Shown: positions 1 to 5,526, counted from the stretch's first letter. The stretch: DNA of 7,764 nt from an uncultured Selenomonas sp. (GCA_947097535.1 CAMURM010000060.1:1-7764); one strand, 5' to 3'. Numbers and translations are program-made. The notes: a model not told the origin generated them from the sequence alone.

Positions 1-26
1 TGGCGGCCTTTTGCAGCTTGCTCCAT
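1..26 (-). CDS. Rpn-family nuclease, second tandem copy (5' end only)
   Basis: Only the first eight codons and part of a ninth are inside the window (start MEQAAKGR, ATG at 26-24); the gene runs off the left edge. Positions 1-29 are identical to 981-1009, which hold the start of the complete Rpn gene, so this is taken as the start of a tandem paralog. An AAAGGAG ribosome site lies just upstream on the minus strand, as it does for the complete copy. The intact upstream gene ends 68 nt away in the same direction. Whether this copy is full length or broken cannot be seen. Confidence 0.7.
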
Positions 27-62
27 GGGAGGACTCCTTTCGCTCCGCGCTTATCATTGACC
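1..62. repeat. Direct repeat, copy A (matches 981-1041)
   Basis: The first 29 bases are identical to 981-1009. Similarity continues through the ribosome-binding site (CTCCTTTCGCT on the plus strand) to about ATTGACC, with small gaps. It covers the first codons and translation start of the two Rpn copies, and so records their shared origin. Confidence 0.8.
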
Positions 63-94
63 AGCGGTCAGCGAAGCCACGAGCACATACTGCA

Positions 95-1006
95 TCAAAG
101 CAGGCTGTGCATGCGGCCGAGCTCTTGGATGCGCTCCACCGACAGTTTCGATATGCGCGCGATGGTTTCCAGAGGCAGCTTTTCTTTCAGCATGCCCATG
201 ATGAAGGATGTCTGCTCAGCCTCGCGGCCTTCCTCACGGCCTTCCTCACGGCCTTCTGCGCGGCCATGTGCGACGCCTTGTGCCCAGCTATCCTCGCGGA
301 TGGCTTCTTCAAAATCCTTTTGGTTCCACTCGAAATTGACCATGTCGATGACCTCGCTTTCATGTGCTTCCAGAAAATCTCTCATGATGTCGTTCTCCTG
401 ACAGTAGCGCATGGCGGCTCTTATGGCGCTTGCCCGTGCCATCCCCCGGGCGATGTTTTTCTTCACGCACGCCACGAAAAGGCTGTAGTCGTGCAGTGCC
501 CGGCTCTTTTGCAGCAGCTCCTTTCCGCTGTCGTAGGCGATGTTGTGGCAGAGGACGATGAGTTCCAGAGAAACCGTTTCATCTGCCGTCATGTAAGCAT
601 CGGAAAGTTTCAGACGATAGTTTTCCCGTGCATCGTTGTCGTCTAAATAGAATACATGAAACTCCGGGGCAGGCAATTTTATCCTTGCGTTTTGATAGAG
701 CTTCTTCGCGTCCACGAGCTTGCGTAATTGTTCGCAAATGTAGTAGAGGAAGCGAAGCGGCATGTTGGGGTTCCATGTGCTCTGATGTTCTATCAGGATC
801 AGATAGCAGCCTTCGATGAGGAAGGAGATGTCGTTTTTCAGCTGCGAGAGAAACGTGCCTTCGAGTGTCATGATTTGTATCTCTTCATTCGCCGCGTAGG
901 TTTTCCCATGCAGTGCGCCTGCAACATCCCGCAGGCGGTCAGCGTCGTTCATATATGCGCGAAACACCGTATCCTGATATTGGCGGCCTTTTGCAGCTTG
1001 CTCCAT
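95..1006 (-). CDS. Rpn family recombination-promoting nuclease / putative transposase (PD-(D/E)XK)
   Basis: This 303-residue protein matches the Rpn/'putative transposase' family. In that family the E. coli RpnA-type proteins are DNA endonucleases that raise RecA-independent recombination. What I see: an N-terminal nuclease-like core with Asp59 and, after a hydrophobic strand, Glu73-x-Gln75 in the family signature IEHQS, then MPLRFLYY. Gln replaces the Lys of the classical PD-(D/E)XK site, as is usual here. A middle alpha/beta part follows, then a charged GREE-repeat linker (about 248-262) and a C-terminal helix (about 266-303), also typical. The ATG at 1006-1004 follows an AAAGGAG site. A second copy begins 68 nt downstream. 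The nuclease role is known for the family; activity of this protein is inferred. Confidence 0.85.
   Translation of the reverse strand: MEQAAKGRQYQDTVFRAYMNDADRLRDVAGALHGKTYAANEEIQIMTLEGTFLSQLKNDISFLIEGCYLILIEHQSTWNPNMPLRFLYYICEQLRKLVDAKKLYQNARIKLPAPEFHVFYLDDNDARENYRLKLSDAYMTADETVSLELIVLCHNIAYDSGKELLQKSRALHDYSLFVACVKKNIARGMARASAIRAAMRYCQENDIMRDFLEAHESEVIDMVNFEWNQKDFEEAIREDSWAQGVAHGRAEGREEGREEGREAEQTSFIMGMLKEKLPLETIARISKLSVERIQELGRMHSLL
225..265 (-). repeat. 12-bp tandem repeat inside the Rpn gene
   Basis: Two perfect units (225-236 and 237-248, plus-strand unit CGGCCTTCCTCA) are followed by a third that keeps its first eight bases (249-260) and a trace of a fourth. Each unit is four codons, so gain or loss of units keeps frame. 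They encode the GREE-type linker between the nuclease core and the C-terminal helix. Confidence 0.85.
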
Positions 1007-1041
1007 GGGCTGTCTCCTTTCGCTTTGTTCTTTTATTGACC
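981..1041. repeat. Direct repeat, copy B (matches 1-62)
   Basis: This is the partner of the repeat at the left edge. It covers the start codon, Shine-Dalgarno site and leader of the complete Rpn gene. Identity is perfect over the first 29 bases and patchy beyond. Confidence 0.8.
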
Positions 1042-1108
1042 GTCAGTTCGCCTTACGCGACAGGATTGCCTCAGATTCTTGTTTTTTACAACTAAGCCGG
1101 TTTCCTTA

Positions 1109-1137
1109 ATTATATCATACGATGGACAAAATGAAAT
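1109..1137 (-). promoter_or_regulatory. Possible promoter of the Rpn gene
   Basis: On the minus strand a perfect TATAAT (1114-1109) lies about 100 nt before the Rpn start. The -35 region is poor (TTTCAT-like at a spacing of about 16), so only the -10 box is convincing. Confidence 0.4.
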
Positions 1138-1165
1138 GGAAAATACCTGGACGGCGCTTCTTTTA

Positions 1166-1214
1166 TGGTGAAAACAAGAGTGCCGCTGCGTCATATACGA
1201 CGCAGCGGCACTCT
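1166..1214 (-). terminator. Intrinsic terminator of trxA
   Basis: A perfect 16-bp inverted repeat (1177-1192 with 1199-1214, 6-nt loop) lies 11 nt after the trxA stop on the minus strand and is followed by a T-rich stretch (TTGTTTTC). It separates trxA from the Rpn genes downstream. Confidence 0.9.
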
Positions 1215-1225
1215 CTTCCATCTTC

Positions 1226-1534
1226 TCAGTCGAGCAGGCTTTCGACCATTTCGCGCGGCACGAGGCCGACGGATTCCTTTGTTTTCTGTCCGTCTCGGAA
1301 AGCGATGAGCGTTGGGATCGACTGTACGCCGAACTGGACGGCGAGCTCGGGCTGCTCGTCGATGTTGACCTTGCCGACCTTGAGGTCGGCGCGCGCGGCT
1401 GCCACCTCGTCGATGACGGGTGTGAGCATGCGGCAGGGGCCGCACCACGGTGCCCAGAAGTCGAGGAGCACCGCGCCCTTGGCGTCCGTGACCTCGCTCT
1501 TGAAGTTTTCCTTTGTAATCTCTATTGGAGTCAT
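1226..1534 (-). CDS. trxA: Thioredoxin
   Basis: This cytoplasmic thiol-disulfide reductant of 102 residues is close to the usual size of a one-domain thioredoxin. The active site WCGPC has the reactive cysteines at 31 and 34. The buried Asp25 and the cis-proline loop S-I-P-T (Pro74) are present, and the strand order fits the thioredoxin fold. It would be reduced by thioredoxin reductase and pass electrons to targets such as peroxiredoxins or ribonucleotide reductase; none of these is in the window. The ATG at 1534-1532 follows a modest GAGGG site. The gene is single, with a TATAAT at 1584-1579 upstream and a strong terminator after it. It is divergent from the carbonic anhydrase gene. Confidence 0.96.
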   Translation of the reverse strand: MTPIEITKENFKSEVTDAKGAVLLDFWAPWCGPCRMLTPVIDEVAAARADLKVGKVNIDEQPELAVQFGVQSIPTLIAFRDGQKTKESVGLVPREMVESLLD

Positions 1535-1578
1535 GTTTTTCCCTCACAATCTATATGGATATACTTGCTTCTCTCGGT

Positions 1579-1607
1579 ATTATATCACATCTCGGCGCTC
1601 GGAAAAA
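1579..1607 (-). promoter_or_regulatory. Probable trxA promoter
   Basis: A minus-strand TATAAT (1584-1579) lies 44 nt before the trxA start. The -35 hexamer at the expected distance is only TTTTTC, which suggests help from an activator or a weak promoter. The adjacent palindrome (1585-1621) overlaps the spacer and -35 region. Confidence 0.5.
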
Positions 1608-1621
1608 GGGCGCCGATGTGA
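1585..1621. promoter_or_regulatory. Interrupted palindrome between trxA and the carbonic anhydrase gene
   Basis: The left arm TCACATC-(TC)-GGCGC (1585-1598) pairs with the right arm GCGCCGATGTGA (1610-1621). That is 12 matching bases per arm with a 2-nt bulge and an 11-nt A-rich centre. It sits immediately upstream of the trxA -10 box and 28 nt before the divergent -35 box, where an operator would be expected. No known operator consensus is recognised, so the function is inferred from position alone. Confidence 0.4.
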
Positions 1622-1649
1622 TGACCGCTTTCTGACGGACGCAAAGCCC

Positions 1650-1678
1650 TTGCAATCTTGCGGCTTTTCCACTACAAT
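1650..1678 (+). promoter_or_regulatory. Sigma-A-type promoter of the carbonic anhydrase operon
   Basis: TTGCAA (1650-1655), a 17-nt spacer and TACAAT (1673-1678) make a good vegetative promoter. It would start transcription about 30 nt before the ATG at 1715. Confidence 0.65.
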
Positions 1679-1714
1679 AATGAACGAAAAATAATTCTTT
1701 GTGAGGTGACCTGT

Positions 1715-2278
1715 ATGACACGACTGGAAGAAATGCTGCGGGCGAACGAGGCATATTGCAAGAATCCGCCCGTCGATTATACGGAGGAAGATGCGCACGA
1801 GAGCAAGCTGCCGAAGAAGAAAATCGCCGTCTTCACCTGCATGGACACGCGCCTCGTGGAGCTTTTGGAGCCTGCCTTGGGCTTGAAGCGCGGCGATGCG
1901 AAGTTCGTCAAGACGGTCGGCAACACGCTCATCGGCCCCTTTGACGGCGTCGTGCGCAGCCTCATGGTCGCGACCTATGAGCTTGGCATTGAGGAGATCT
2001 TCGTCGTCGGTCACGACGAGTGCGGCATGGCGAAGACGACGGCGAAGAGCCTCATCGAGGCCATGCACGCGCGCGGCATCGACGACGCAGCGATCGCGCC
2101 GCTCCGCGCTGAGCTCGTGCATTGGGCGGACAGCTTCAGGCATCCCGAGGAGAACGTCCGCGAGGTCGTGGCAAAGCTGCGCGATAATCCGCTGCTGCCG
2201 AAGGATCTCAAAATCCACGGCCTCATGCTGCATCCGCGAAGCGGCAAGGTCGATCTGATCGTGAGCGGCGATGTCTGA
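1715..2278 (+). CDS. Beta-class carbonic anhydrase
   Basis: This 187-residue zinc enzyme interconverts CO2 and bicarbonate in the cytoplasm. The three zinc ligands of beta-class enzymes are visible: Cys42 in C-M-D-T-R with the partner Asp44/Arg46, then His100 and Cys103 in GHDECGM. Length and motifs resemble the short bacterial type (B. subtilis YtiB, M. tuberculosis Rv1284). The frame stays open upstream to 1658, but that extension runs through the promoter. The ATG at 1715 follows a GTGAGGTGA ribosome site and gives the normal length. It is the first gene of a likely operon, with the ECF S component 30 nt downstream. Bicarbonate supply for carboxylases is a plausible role, by inference. Confidence 0.93.
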   Translation: MTRLEEMLRANEAYCKNPPVDYTEEDAHESKLPKKKIAVFTCMDTRLVELLEPALGLKRGDAKFVKTVGNTLIGPFDGVVRSLMVATYELGIEEIFVVGHDECGMAKTTAKSLIEAMHARGIDDAAIAPLRAELVHWADSFRHPEENVREVVAKLRDNPLLPKDLKIHGLMLHPRSGKVDLIVSGDV

Positions 2279-2308
2279 CAGGCATCGTTTTGACAAAAAG
2301 GAGATTCC

Positions 2309-2824
2309 ATGGCTTTTGACCGAAGAAAGTACCGTGATTTTACAGCGAAAGACCTCGTCTTGACGGCGCTGATGACGGCGATTGTCTTTCTTGCGACTTT
2401 TGTGCCGCACATTCCCATACCGCTCGGCTACGCACATCTCGGCGATGCCGTCATCTTCCTCTTCGCGCTCCTGGCGCCGCGGCGCTCGGCGCTCTTTGCC
2501 GCGTGCCTCGGATCGGCGCTCGCAGACTTCATGAGTGGCTTTGCGATCTGGATCGTGCCGACGCTCGTCATCAAACTCGTCATGGCGGAGATCGTTTGCC
2601 GCACGGCGCGGGCGCGGAGCCGCATGGTGCGCATCGCTCTGGCCTTCGCACTCGCGAGCCTTTGGATGGCGGTCGCCTATACGCTCGCAGGTGCCGTCCT
2701 CTACGACAGCTTCACGGCGGCGCTCGCATCTCTGCCCGGGCTGCTCGCCGAGGGAGCCGTCAACAGCATCGCGGCGCTCGCCGCCCTGCCGCTTTTGCGC
2801 GTGCGCCTGCCGCGCGCCGATTGA
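2309..2824 (+). CDS. ECF transporter S component (substrate unknown)
   Basis: This 171-residue, very hydrophobic protein has about six membrane segments (roughly 15-35, 44-57, 61-78, 80-97, 107-131, 147-163). It resembles vitamin-type S components of energy-coupling factor transporters, which bind the substrate and dock on a shared EcfA/A'/T module. Supporting signs are an AxxxA motif in helix 1 (Ala20-Ala24, the usual docking patch for EcfT), the loop PIPLGYAHLGDA and conserved small residues in GSALADFMSG. No EcfA or EcfT gene is nearby, so it would rely on a module coded elsewhere. The start follows an ideal AAAGGAG. It lies between carbonic anhydrase and mqnE with short gaps, so it is probably co-transcribed. 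The substrate cannot be told from sequence alone. Confidence 0.82.
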   Translation: MAFDRRKYRDFTAKDLVLTALMTAIVFLATFVPHIPIPLGYAHLGDAVIFLFALLAPRRSALFAACLGSALADFMSGFAIWIVPTLVIKLVMAEIVCRTARARSRMVRIALAFALASLWMAVAYTLAGAVLYDSFTAALASLPGLLAEGAVNSIAALAALPLLRVRLPRAD

Positions 2825-2857
2825 CATTCTCCGGAAGAAATAAACGACAGGAAAGAA

Positions 2858-3967
2858 GTGAAAGTTTTGCTCGCTTCCAACGGATACGAAGAAATTGAAG
2901 CAAAGGTGCTGGCGAAAGAGCGGCTCACGCGCGAGGACGGGCTGCGCCTTTTCGACTGCAAGGACATCGCCTGGCTCGGCGCGCTCGCCGACCATGTGCG
3001 GCGCGAGAAGTGCGGCGATATCGTCTATTACAATGTGAACTGTCATGTGAACCTTACGAATATCTGCCGCGCACACTGCAAGTTCTGCGCCTTCGGGCGC
3101 GATACCGAGGACAAGGGCGCCTACGAGATGACGGCAGCCGACGCCATCGCCGTCGTCGAGGAGGCGATGAAGGATCCGCACCTCGCGGGGCTGCATGTCG
3201 TCTCGGGGCTGCATCCCGCGTGGACGTTCGACGATTATCTGGAAAGGCTGCGGGCGCTTCATGAGCGCTTCCCTGCGCTTTACCTCAAGGGCTTCACGGG
3301 CGTCGAGATCACGCATTTTGCCAAGATCTCGGGGCTTTCCGTGCGCGAGGTGCTAGAGAAGCTCCAGGCGGCGGGGCTCAGCGCGATCGCGGGCGGCGGC
3401 GCGGAGATCCTCTCCGACCGCATTCGCGGCGAGCTCTGTCCGAAGAAGGCGACGGCGAAGGAGTGGCTCGACGCCGCGCGCACTGCGCACGAGCTCGGCA
3501 TCAAGTCGAACGCTTCGATGCTCTACGGTCATATCGAAACGCTCGCCGAGCGCGTCGATCACCTGCTCGCGCTGCGCTCTTTGCAGGATGAGACGGGCGG
3601 CTTCCAGACGTTCATCTGCTTCCCTTTTTTGCCGAAGAACACGGCGCTCGCTGCAGAGAGCGGCATCGCCCAGACCTCCATGTGGGACGATTTGCGCACG
3701 ATGGCGATCTCGCGTCTTATGCTCGACAACTTCACGAACATCAAGGCGTACTGGGTCATGCTGACCGTCCCTGTAGCGCAGGTCGCGCTCGGCTTTGGCG
3801 CAAACGACATCGACGGCACGGTGCACAAGGAGACGATCCTGCACGACGCAGGCGCGAAAAGCCCGCGTGCGCTGACGGAAGACCGCATCATCCGCATCGT
3901 AAAAGAAGCAGGCCGCATCCCTGCGGCCTGCGACTGCAACTTCAATATTCTTCATGTGTATGAGTGA
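2858..3967 (+). CDS. mqnE: Aminofutalosine synthase MqnE (radical SAM)
   Basis: MqnE adds the enolpyruvyl group of MqnA's product to SAM-derived adenosyl radical, giving 6-amino-6-deoxyfutalosine in the futalosine route to menaquinone. The 369 residues show the radical-SAM cluster motif Cys70-x3-Cys74-x2-Cys77, then GGGAEI (179-184), YGHIET (223-228), QDETGGF (243-249), IKAYW (295-299) and NDIDGTV (316-322). The last blocks favour MqnE over its relative MqnC. Start: GTG at 2858, just after AGGAAAG; no upstream ATG fits, and the N-terminus from here aligns with the family pattern (ERLTREDGLRLF). It is third in the likely operon. Other mqn genes are not in the window. A GC-rich hairpin (3908-3931) lies inside the last codons. 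Confidence 0.92.
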   Translation: MKVLLASNGYEEIEAKVLAKERLTREDGLRLFDCKDIAWLGALADHVRREKCGDIVYYNVNCHVNLTNICRAHCKFCAFGRDTEDKGAYEMTAADAIAVVEEAMKDPHLAGLHVVSGLHPAWTFDDYLERLRALHERFPALYLKGFTGVEITHFAKISGLSVREVLEKLQAAGLSAIAGGGAEILSDRIRGELCPKKATAKEWLDAARTAHELGIKSNASMLYGHIETLAERVDHLLALRSLQDETGGFQTFICFPFLPKNTALAAESGIAQTSMWDDLRTMAISRLMLDNFTNIKAYWVMLTVPVAQVALGFGANDIDGTVHKETILHDAGAKSPRALTEDRIIRIVKEAGRIPAACDCNFNILHVYE

Positions 3968-4030
3968 GGAATGCGGCTCATTTGCCATGAAAGAGCCAAT
4001 CAGCCTGCGCCCTTCGGCTTGACCTTTTGG

Positions 4031-4071
4031 GGTTTCAGTGTAAACCGGAGGCGTAGCGATGCTACGTTTTT
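4031..4071 (+). terminator. Possible terminator of the mqnE operon, built on a repeat core
   Basis: Two small hairpins follow mqnE. GGTTT pairs with AAACC (4031-4046), then CGTAGC pairs with GCTACG around a GAT loop (4052-4066), followed directly by TTTTT. The second stem is only 6 bp, so termination strength is doubtful. Bases 4044-4066 nearly repeat the centre of the palindromic element at 5365-5526. Confidence 0.4.
4044..4066 (-). repeat. Solo copy of the palindromic repeat core
   Basis: Read on the plus strand, 23 bases here differ at only two positions from the reverse complement of 5438-5460, the middle of the 162-bp palindromic element. The arms of that element are absent. The core begins where the antitoxin homology on the minus strand ends. 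Confidence 0.65.
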
Positions 4072-4229
4072 CATGACGACTGTCATGCCGGATTGCTTGA
4101 CGTTTGAAAAAATCTTTCCTGCTTGCCCTCGGTTGAAGGCTGTGATGGGAACCGTGGGGTGCAGGGGGCGTATCTGTGCCATAAGAAGCATCCGTTCTTG
4201 CAAAAATATAGATATATGATTCTGAGGGC

Positions 4230-4259
4230 AGTATAGCAAAAAAGATGATAAAACGACAA
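4230..4259 (-). promoter_or_regulatory. Promoter reading into the antitoxin remnant
   Basis: On the minus strand, TTGTCG (4259-4254), an 18-nt spacer and TATACT (4235-4230) form a fair sigma-A promoter. It lies about 40-50 nt before the remnant's possible starts. It is back to back with the rhodanese promoter. Confidence 0.5.
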
Positions 4260-4293
4260 CGTATTCGTCGATGTGTTATAACGCAATCAACAT

Positions 4294-4323
4294 TTGCCAT
4301 CGCTGCCCATGAAGTGGTATAAT
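4294..4323 (+). promoter_or_regulatory. Sigma-A promoter of the rhodanese operon
   Basis: TTGCCA (4294-4299), an 18-nt spacer and TATAAT (4318-4323) are joined by an extended -10 TG (4315-4316). This is the best promoter in the window. The transcript would have a leader of about 80 nt before the ATG at 4413; that leader holds a weak AU-rich hairpin (about 4326-4356) followed by a T-rich run. Confidence 0.75.
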
Positions 4324-4412
4324 GCTTTACAAGCTGGATAAGTATTCTCGCTTTATAAAGATTATTTTTCCAAGCCTATGAAAAATGATTCCCTTGCGTG
4401 GAGGCGGATGCG

Positions 4413-4880
4413 ATGAAGAGACTTATGATCCTGGCGATGGCGGCGCTGCTGTCGCTTTTTGCAGGTGGCTGCGGCGGTGGGGCTGCGGCGGCGGATGGAG
4501 GAAAGAGTATGGGAGAGGCGAAGGATTTGCCGCCGTGCTGCGCGAATCGTACGGTGGAGGCAGAGCAGGGAGCTGTGCGGCGCATCTCGGCGGAGGCGGC
4601 GCAAAAGCTCATGGCGACGGCGTCGGGCTACATCGTGCTCGACGTGCGCACGCCGGCGGAGTATGCCGACGGGCATATCCCCAAGGCGATCAACCTGCCG
4701 AATGAGACGATCGCGGCGCAGCCGCCGGCGATCCTGCCCGACAAGGATCAGATGATTCTCGTCTACTGCCGCAGCGGCAGGCGCAGTCACGATGCGGCGA
4801 CGAAGCTCGCCGCCATGGGTTATACGAACATCGTCGACTTCGGTGGCATCACGGATTGGCACGGCGAGATTGTGAAGTGA
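4413..4880 (+). CDS. Rhodanese-like domain lipoprotein
   Basis: This is a single rhodanese (sulfurtransferase) domain behind a lipoprotein-type signal. Residues 1-20 (MKR, a hydrophobic stretch, then AGGC) suggest cleavage before Cys20 and lipid anchoring; the lipobox is a little unusual, with Ala at -3. A small Gly/Ala linker and a Cys-Cys pair (42-43) follow. The rhodanese fold covers about 55-155 with LDVRTPAEY..GHIPKAINLP (76-96) and the active loop C119-R-S-G-R-R. It would act outside the cytoplasmic membrane. The frame opens earlier at a GTG (4398), but GGAGG at 4400-4404 is correctly spaced for the ATG at 4413, which also starts the signal peptide. 155 residues. An ArsC-like gene follows 55 nt downstream under the same promoter. 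The physiological substrate is unknown. Confidence 0.88.
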   Translation: MKRLMILAMAALLSLFAGGCGGGAAAADGGKSMGEAKDLPPCCANRTVEAEQGAVRRISAEAAQKLMATASGYIVLDVRTPAEYADGHIPKAINLPNETIAAQPPAILPDKDQMILVYCRSGRRSHDAATKLAAMGYTNIVDFGGITDWHGEIVK

Positions 4881-4935
4881 GCGGCTTCGTCATGAGAGCG
4901 GCGCCCGGCGCGCCGAGAGAGGAAGGAGTGAGTGC

Positions 4936-5295
4936 ATGAGGAAGAGCCTTTTCGTATGGTACCCGCGTTGCAGCACGTGTCAGAAGGCGCATCGCTGGCT
5001 CGAAGAGCGTGCGGCGGCGATCGAGGAGCGTGACATCAAGGAGGATAGGCCGACGGCGGCTGAGCTTCGCGCCTGGCACGCAAAGAGCGGCCTGCCGCTC
5101 AAGCGCTTCTTCAACACGAGCGGCATGAAGTACAAGGAGCTGCAGCTCAAAGATAAGCTGCCGACGATGACAGAGGAGGAGCAGTACGAGCTTCTCGCGT
5201 CCGACGGCATGCTCGTCAAGCGGCCGCTCTTCATCGCCGACGACTTCGTTCTCGTCGGTTTCAAGGAAAAGGAATGGCTTGAGCGTTTTTCGTGA
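4936..5295 (+). CDS. ArsC/Spx-family thiol protein (arsenate reductase-like)
   Basis: This 119-residue thioredoxin-fold protein is of the ArsC/Spx/YffB family. Cys12-S-T-Cys15 near the N-terminus follows the first strand (VWYPRCSTCQKA). FFNTSGMKYKEL (58-69) and LVKRPLF with Arg96 are the other family blocks. Genuine glutaredoxin-dependent arsenate reductases carry only the first Cys. The CxxC form is seen in Spx and in many proteins annotated 'arsenate reductase family', so arsenate reduction is not shown. At 119 residues it is shorter than typical Spx (about 131). No ars genes are nearby. The start follows GGAAGGAG. The gene lies 55 nt after the rhodanese gene and before a terminator, suggesting a redox/sulfur pair. 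Confidence 0.85.
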   Translation: MRKSLFVWYPRCSTCQKAHRWLEERAAAIEERDIKEDRPTAAELRAWHAKSGLPLKRFFNTSGMKYKELQLKDKLPTMTEEEQYELLASDGMLVKRPLFIADDFVLVGFKEKEWLERFS

Positions 5296-5308
5296 ACTAT
5301 GAATAATG

Positions 5309-5349
5309 AGGCTGTGCATGCGTCGCTTTGATGCGTGCACAGCCTTTTC
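5309..5349 (+). terminator. Intrinsic terminator after the ArsC-like gene
   Basis: A 16-bp stem (5309-5324 with 5330-5345, including two G-U pairs) has a 5-nt loop and is followed by TTTCT. It lies 13 nt after the stop codon and closes the rhodanese/ArsC-like operon. Confidence 0.9.
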
Positions 5350-5364
5350 TATGGGGAGCACTAA

Positions 5365-5526
5365 AGGAACCACTGATAAATTCAGCCGCCCATCTTCACG
5401 CATCTGCGCTGTCCTCTCGTCGTCGACAACTCCTCGACGTAGCACCGCTACGCCTGCGGGGTGTCTCCTCGATAGATACAGCGCATCTGCGCAAATCTGG
5501 GCAACTTCATTTTATCAGCGTTTCCT
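5365..5526. repeat. 162-bp imperfect palindromic element (MITE/REP-like)
   Basis: The two halves are inverted copies of each other. The outer 16 bases (5365-5380 against 5526-5511) match at 14 positions. Inner blocks GCCCA, CGCA and TGCGCTGT pair in order, and the centre is CGTAGC-ACC-GCTACG (5438-5452). The element therefore can fold as one long hairpin or cruciform. It contains no credible ORF. No clear target-site duplication is seen. Parts recur at 4044-4066 (core) and 5706-5745 (arm), which marks it as a dispersed repeat. Confidence 0.75.

Larger units (their letters stand above)
4000..4182 (-). pseudogene. Truncated Phd/YefM-like antitoxin remnant
   Basis: The minus-strand frame starting at MAQIRP (ATG 4182-4180, or MLL three codons earlier at 4191) reads 60 codons. 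About the first 39 residues resemble N-terminal domains of Phd/YefM-type antitoxins, with the pattern NRGQAGKIF followed by a VVMKN strand. In such proteins this is followed by 'N-x-P-x-x-V-L-x-S-x-x-E-Y'. Here it stops at VVMKN and changes to an unrelated basic tail exactly where the repeat core (4066-4044) begins, so the toxin-binding C-terminus is missing. A good minus-strand promoter lies upstream. No toxin gene follows; mqnE lies convergent. The family call rests on a short stretch recalled from memory, so I am only moderately sure. It could also be a small expressed orphan protein. Confidence 0.45.

Noticed and set aside
11..646. 211-codon plus-strand frame opposite the Rpn gene
   Set aside because: The opposite strand encodes a coherent Rpn protein with a family signature and ribosome site; this frame has neither.
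1658..1714. Longer start for the carbonic anhydrase
   Set aside because: The extension overlaps the likely -10 box and lacks a ribosome site; the ATG at 1715 has one and gives the family length.
1580..3316. 578-codon open frame on the minus strand
   Set aside because: It lies antisense to carbonic anhydrase, the ECF component and mqnE, all of which have clear family motifs. Its product is rich in Arg, Ala and His with no recognisable domain, as expected for the antisense of GC-rich genes.
3908..3931. Perfect 10-bp stem with a 4-nt loop near the end of mqnE, considered as a terminator
   Set aside because: It lies within the coding sequence, has no T-run after it, and the codons are normal for this GC-rich gene. 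It could slow RNA decay, but I cannot support a function.
2858..3967. MqnC (cyclic dehypoxanthine futalosine synthase) as an alternative for mqnE
   Set aside because: The YGHIET, IKAYW and NDIDGTV blocks are those of MqnE; MqnC has a different pattern around the same positions.
3353..4300. 315-codon minus-strand frame running from the antitoxin region into mqnE
   Set aside because: Most is antisense to mqnE and low in complexity. It uses a different frame from the antitoxin-like segment and has no good ribosome site.
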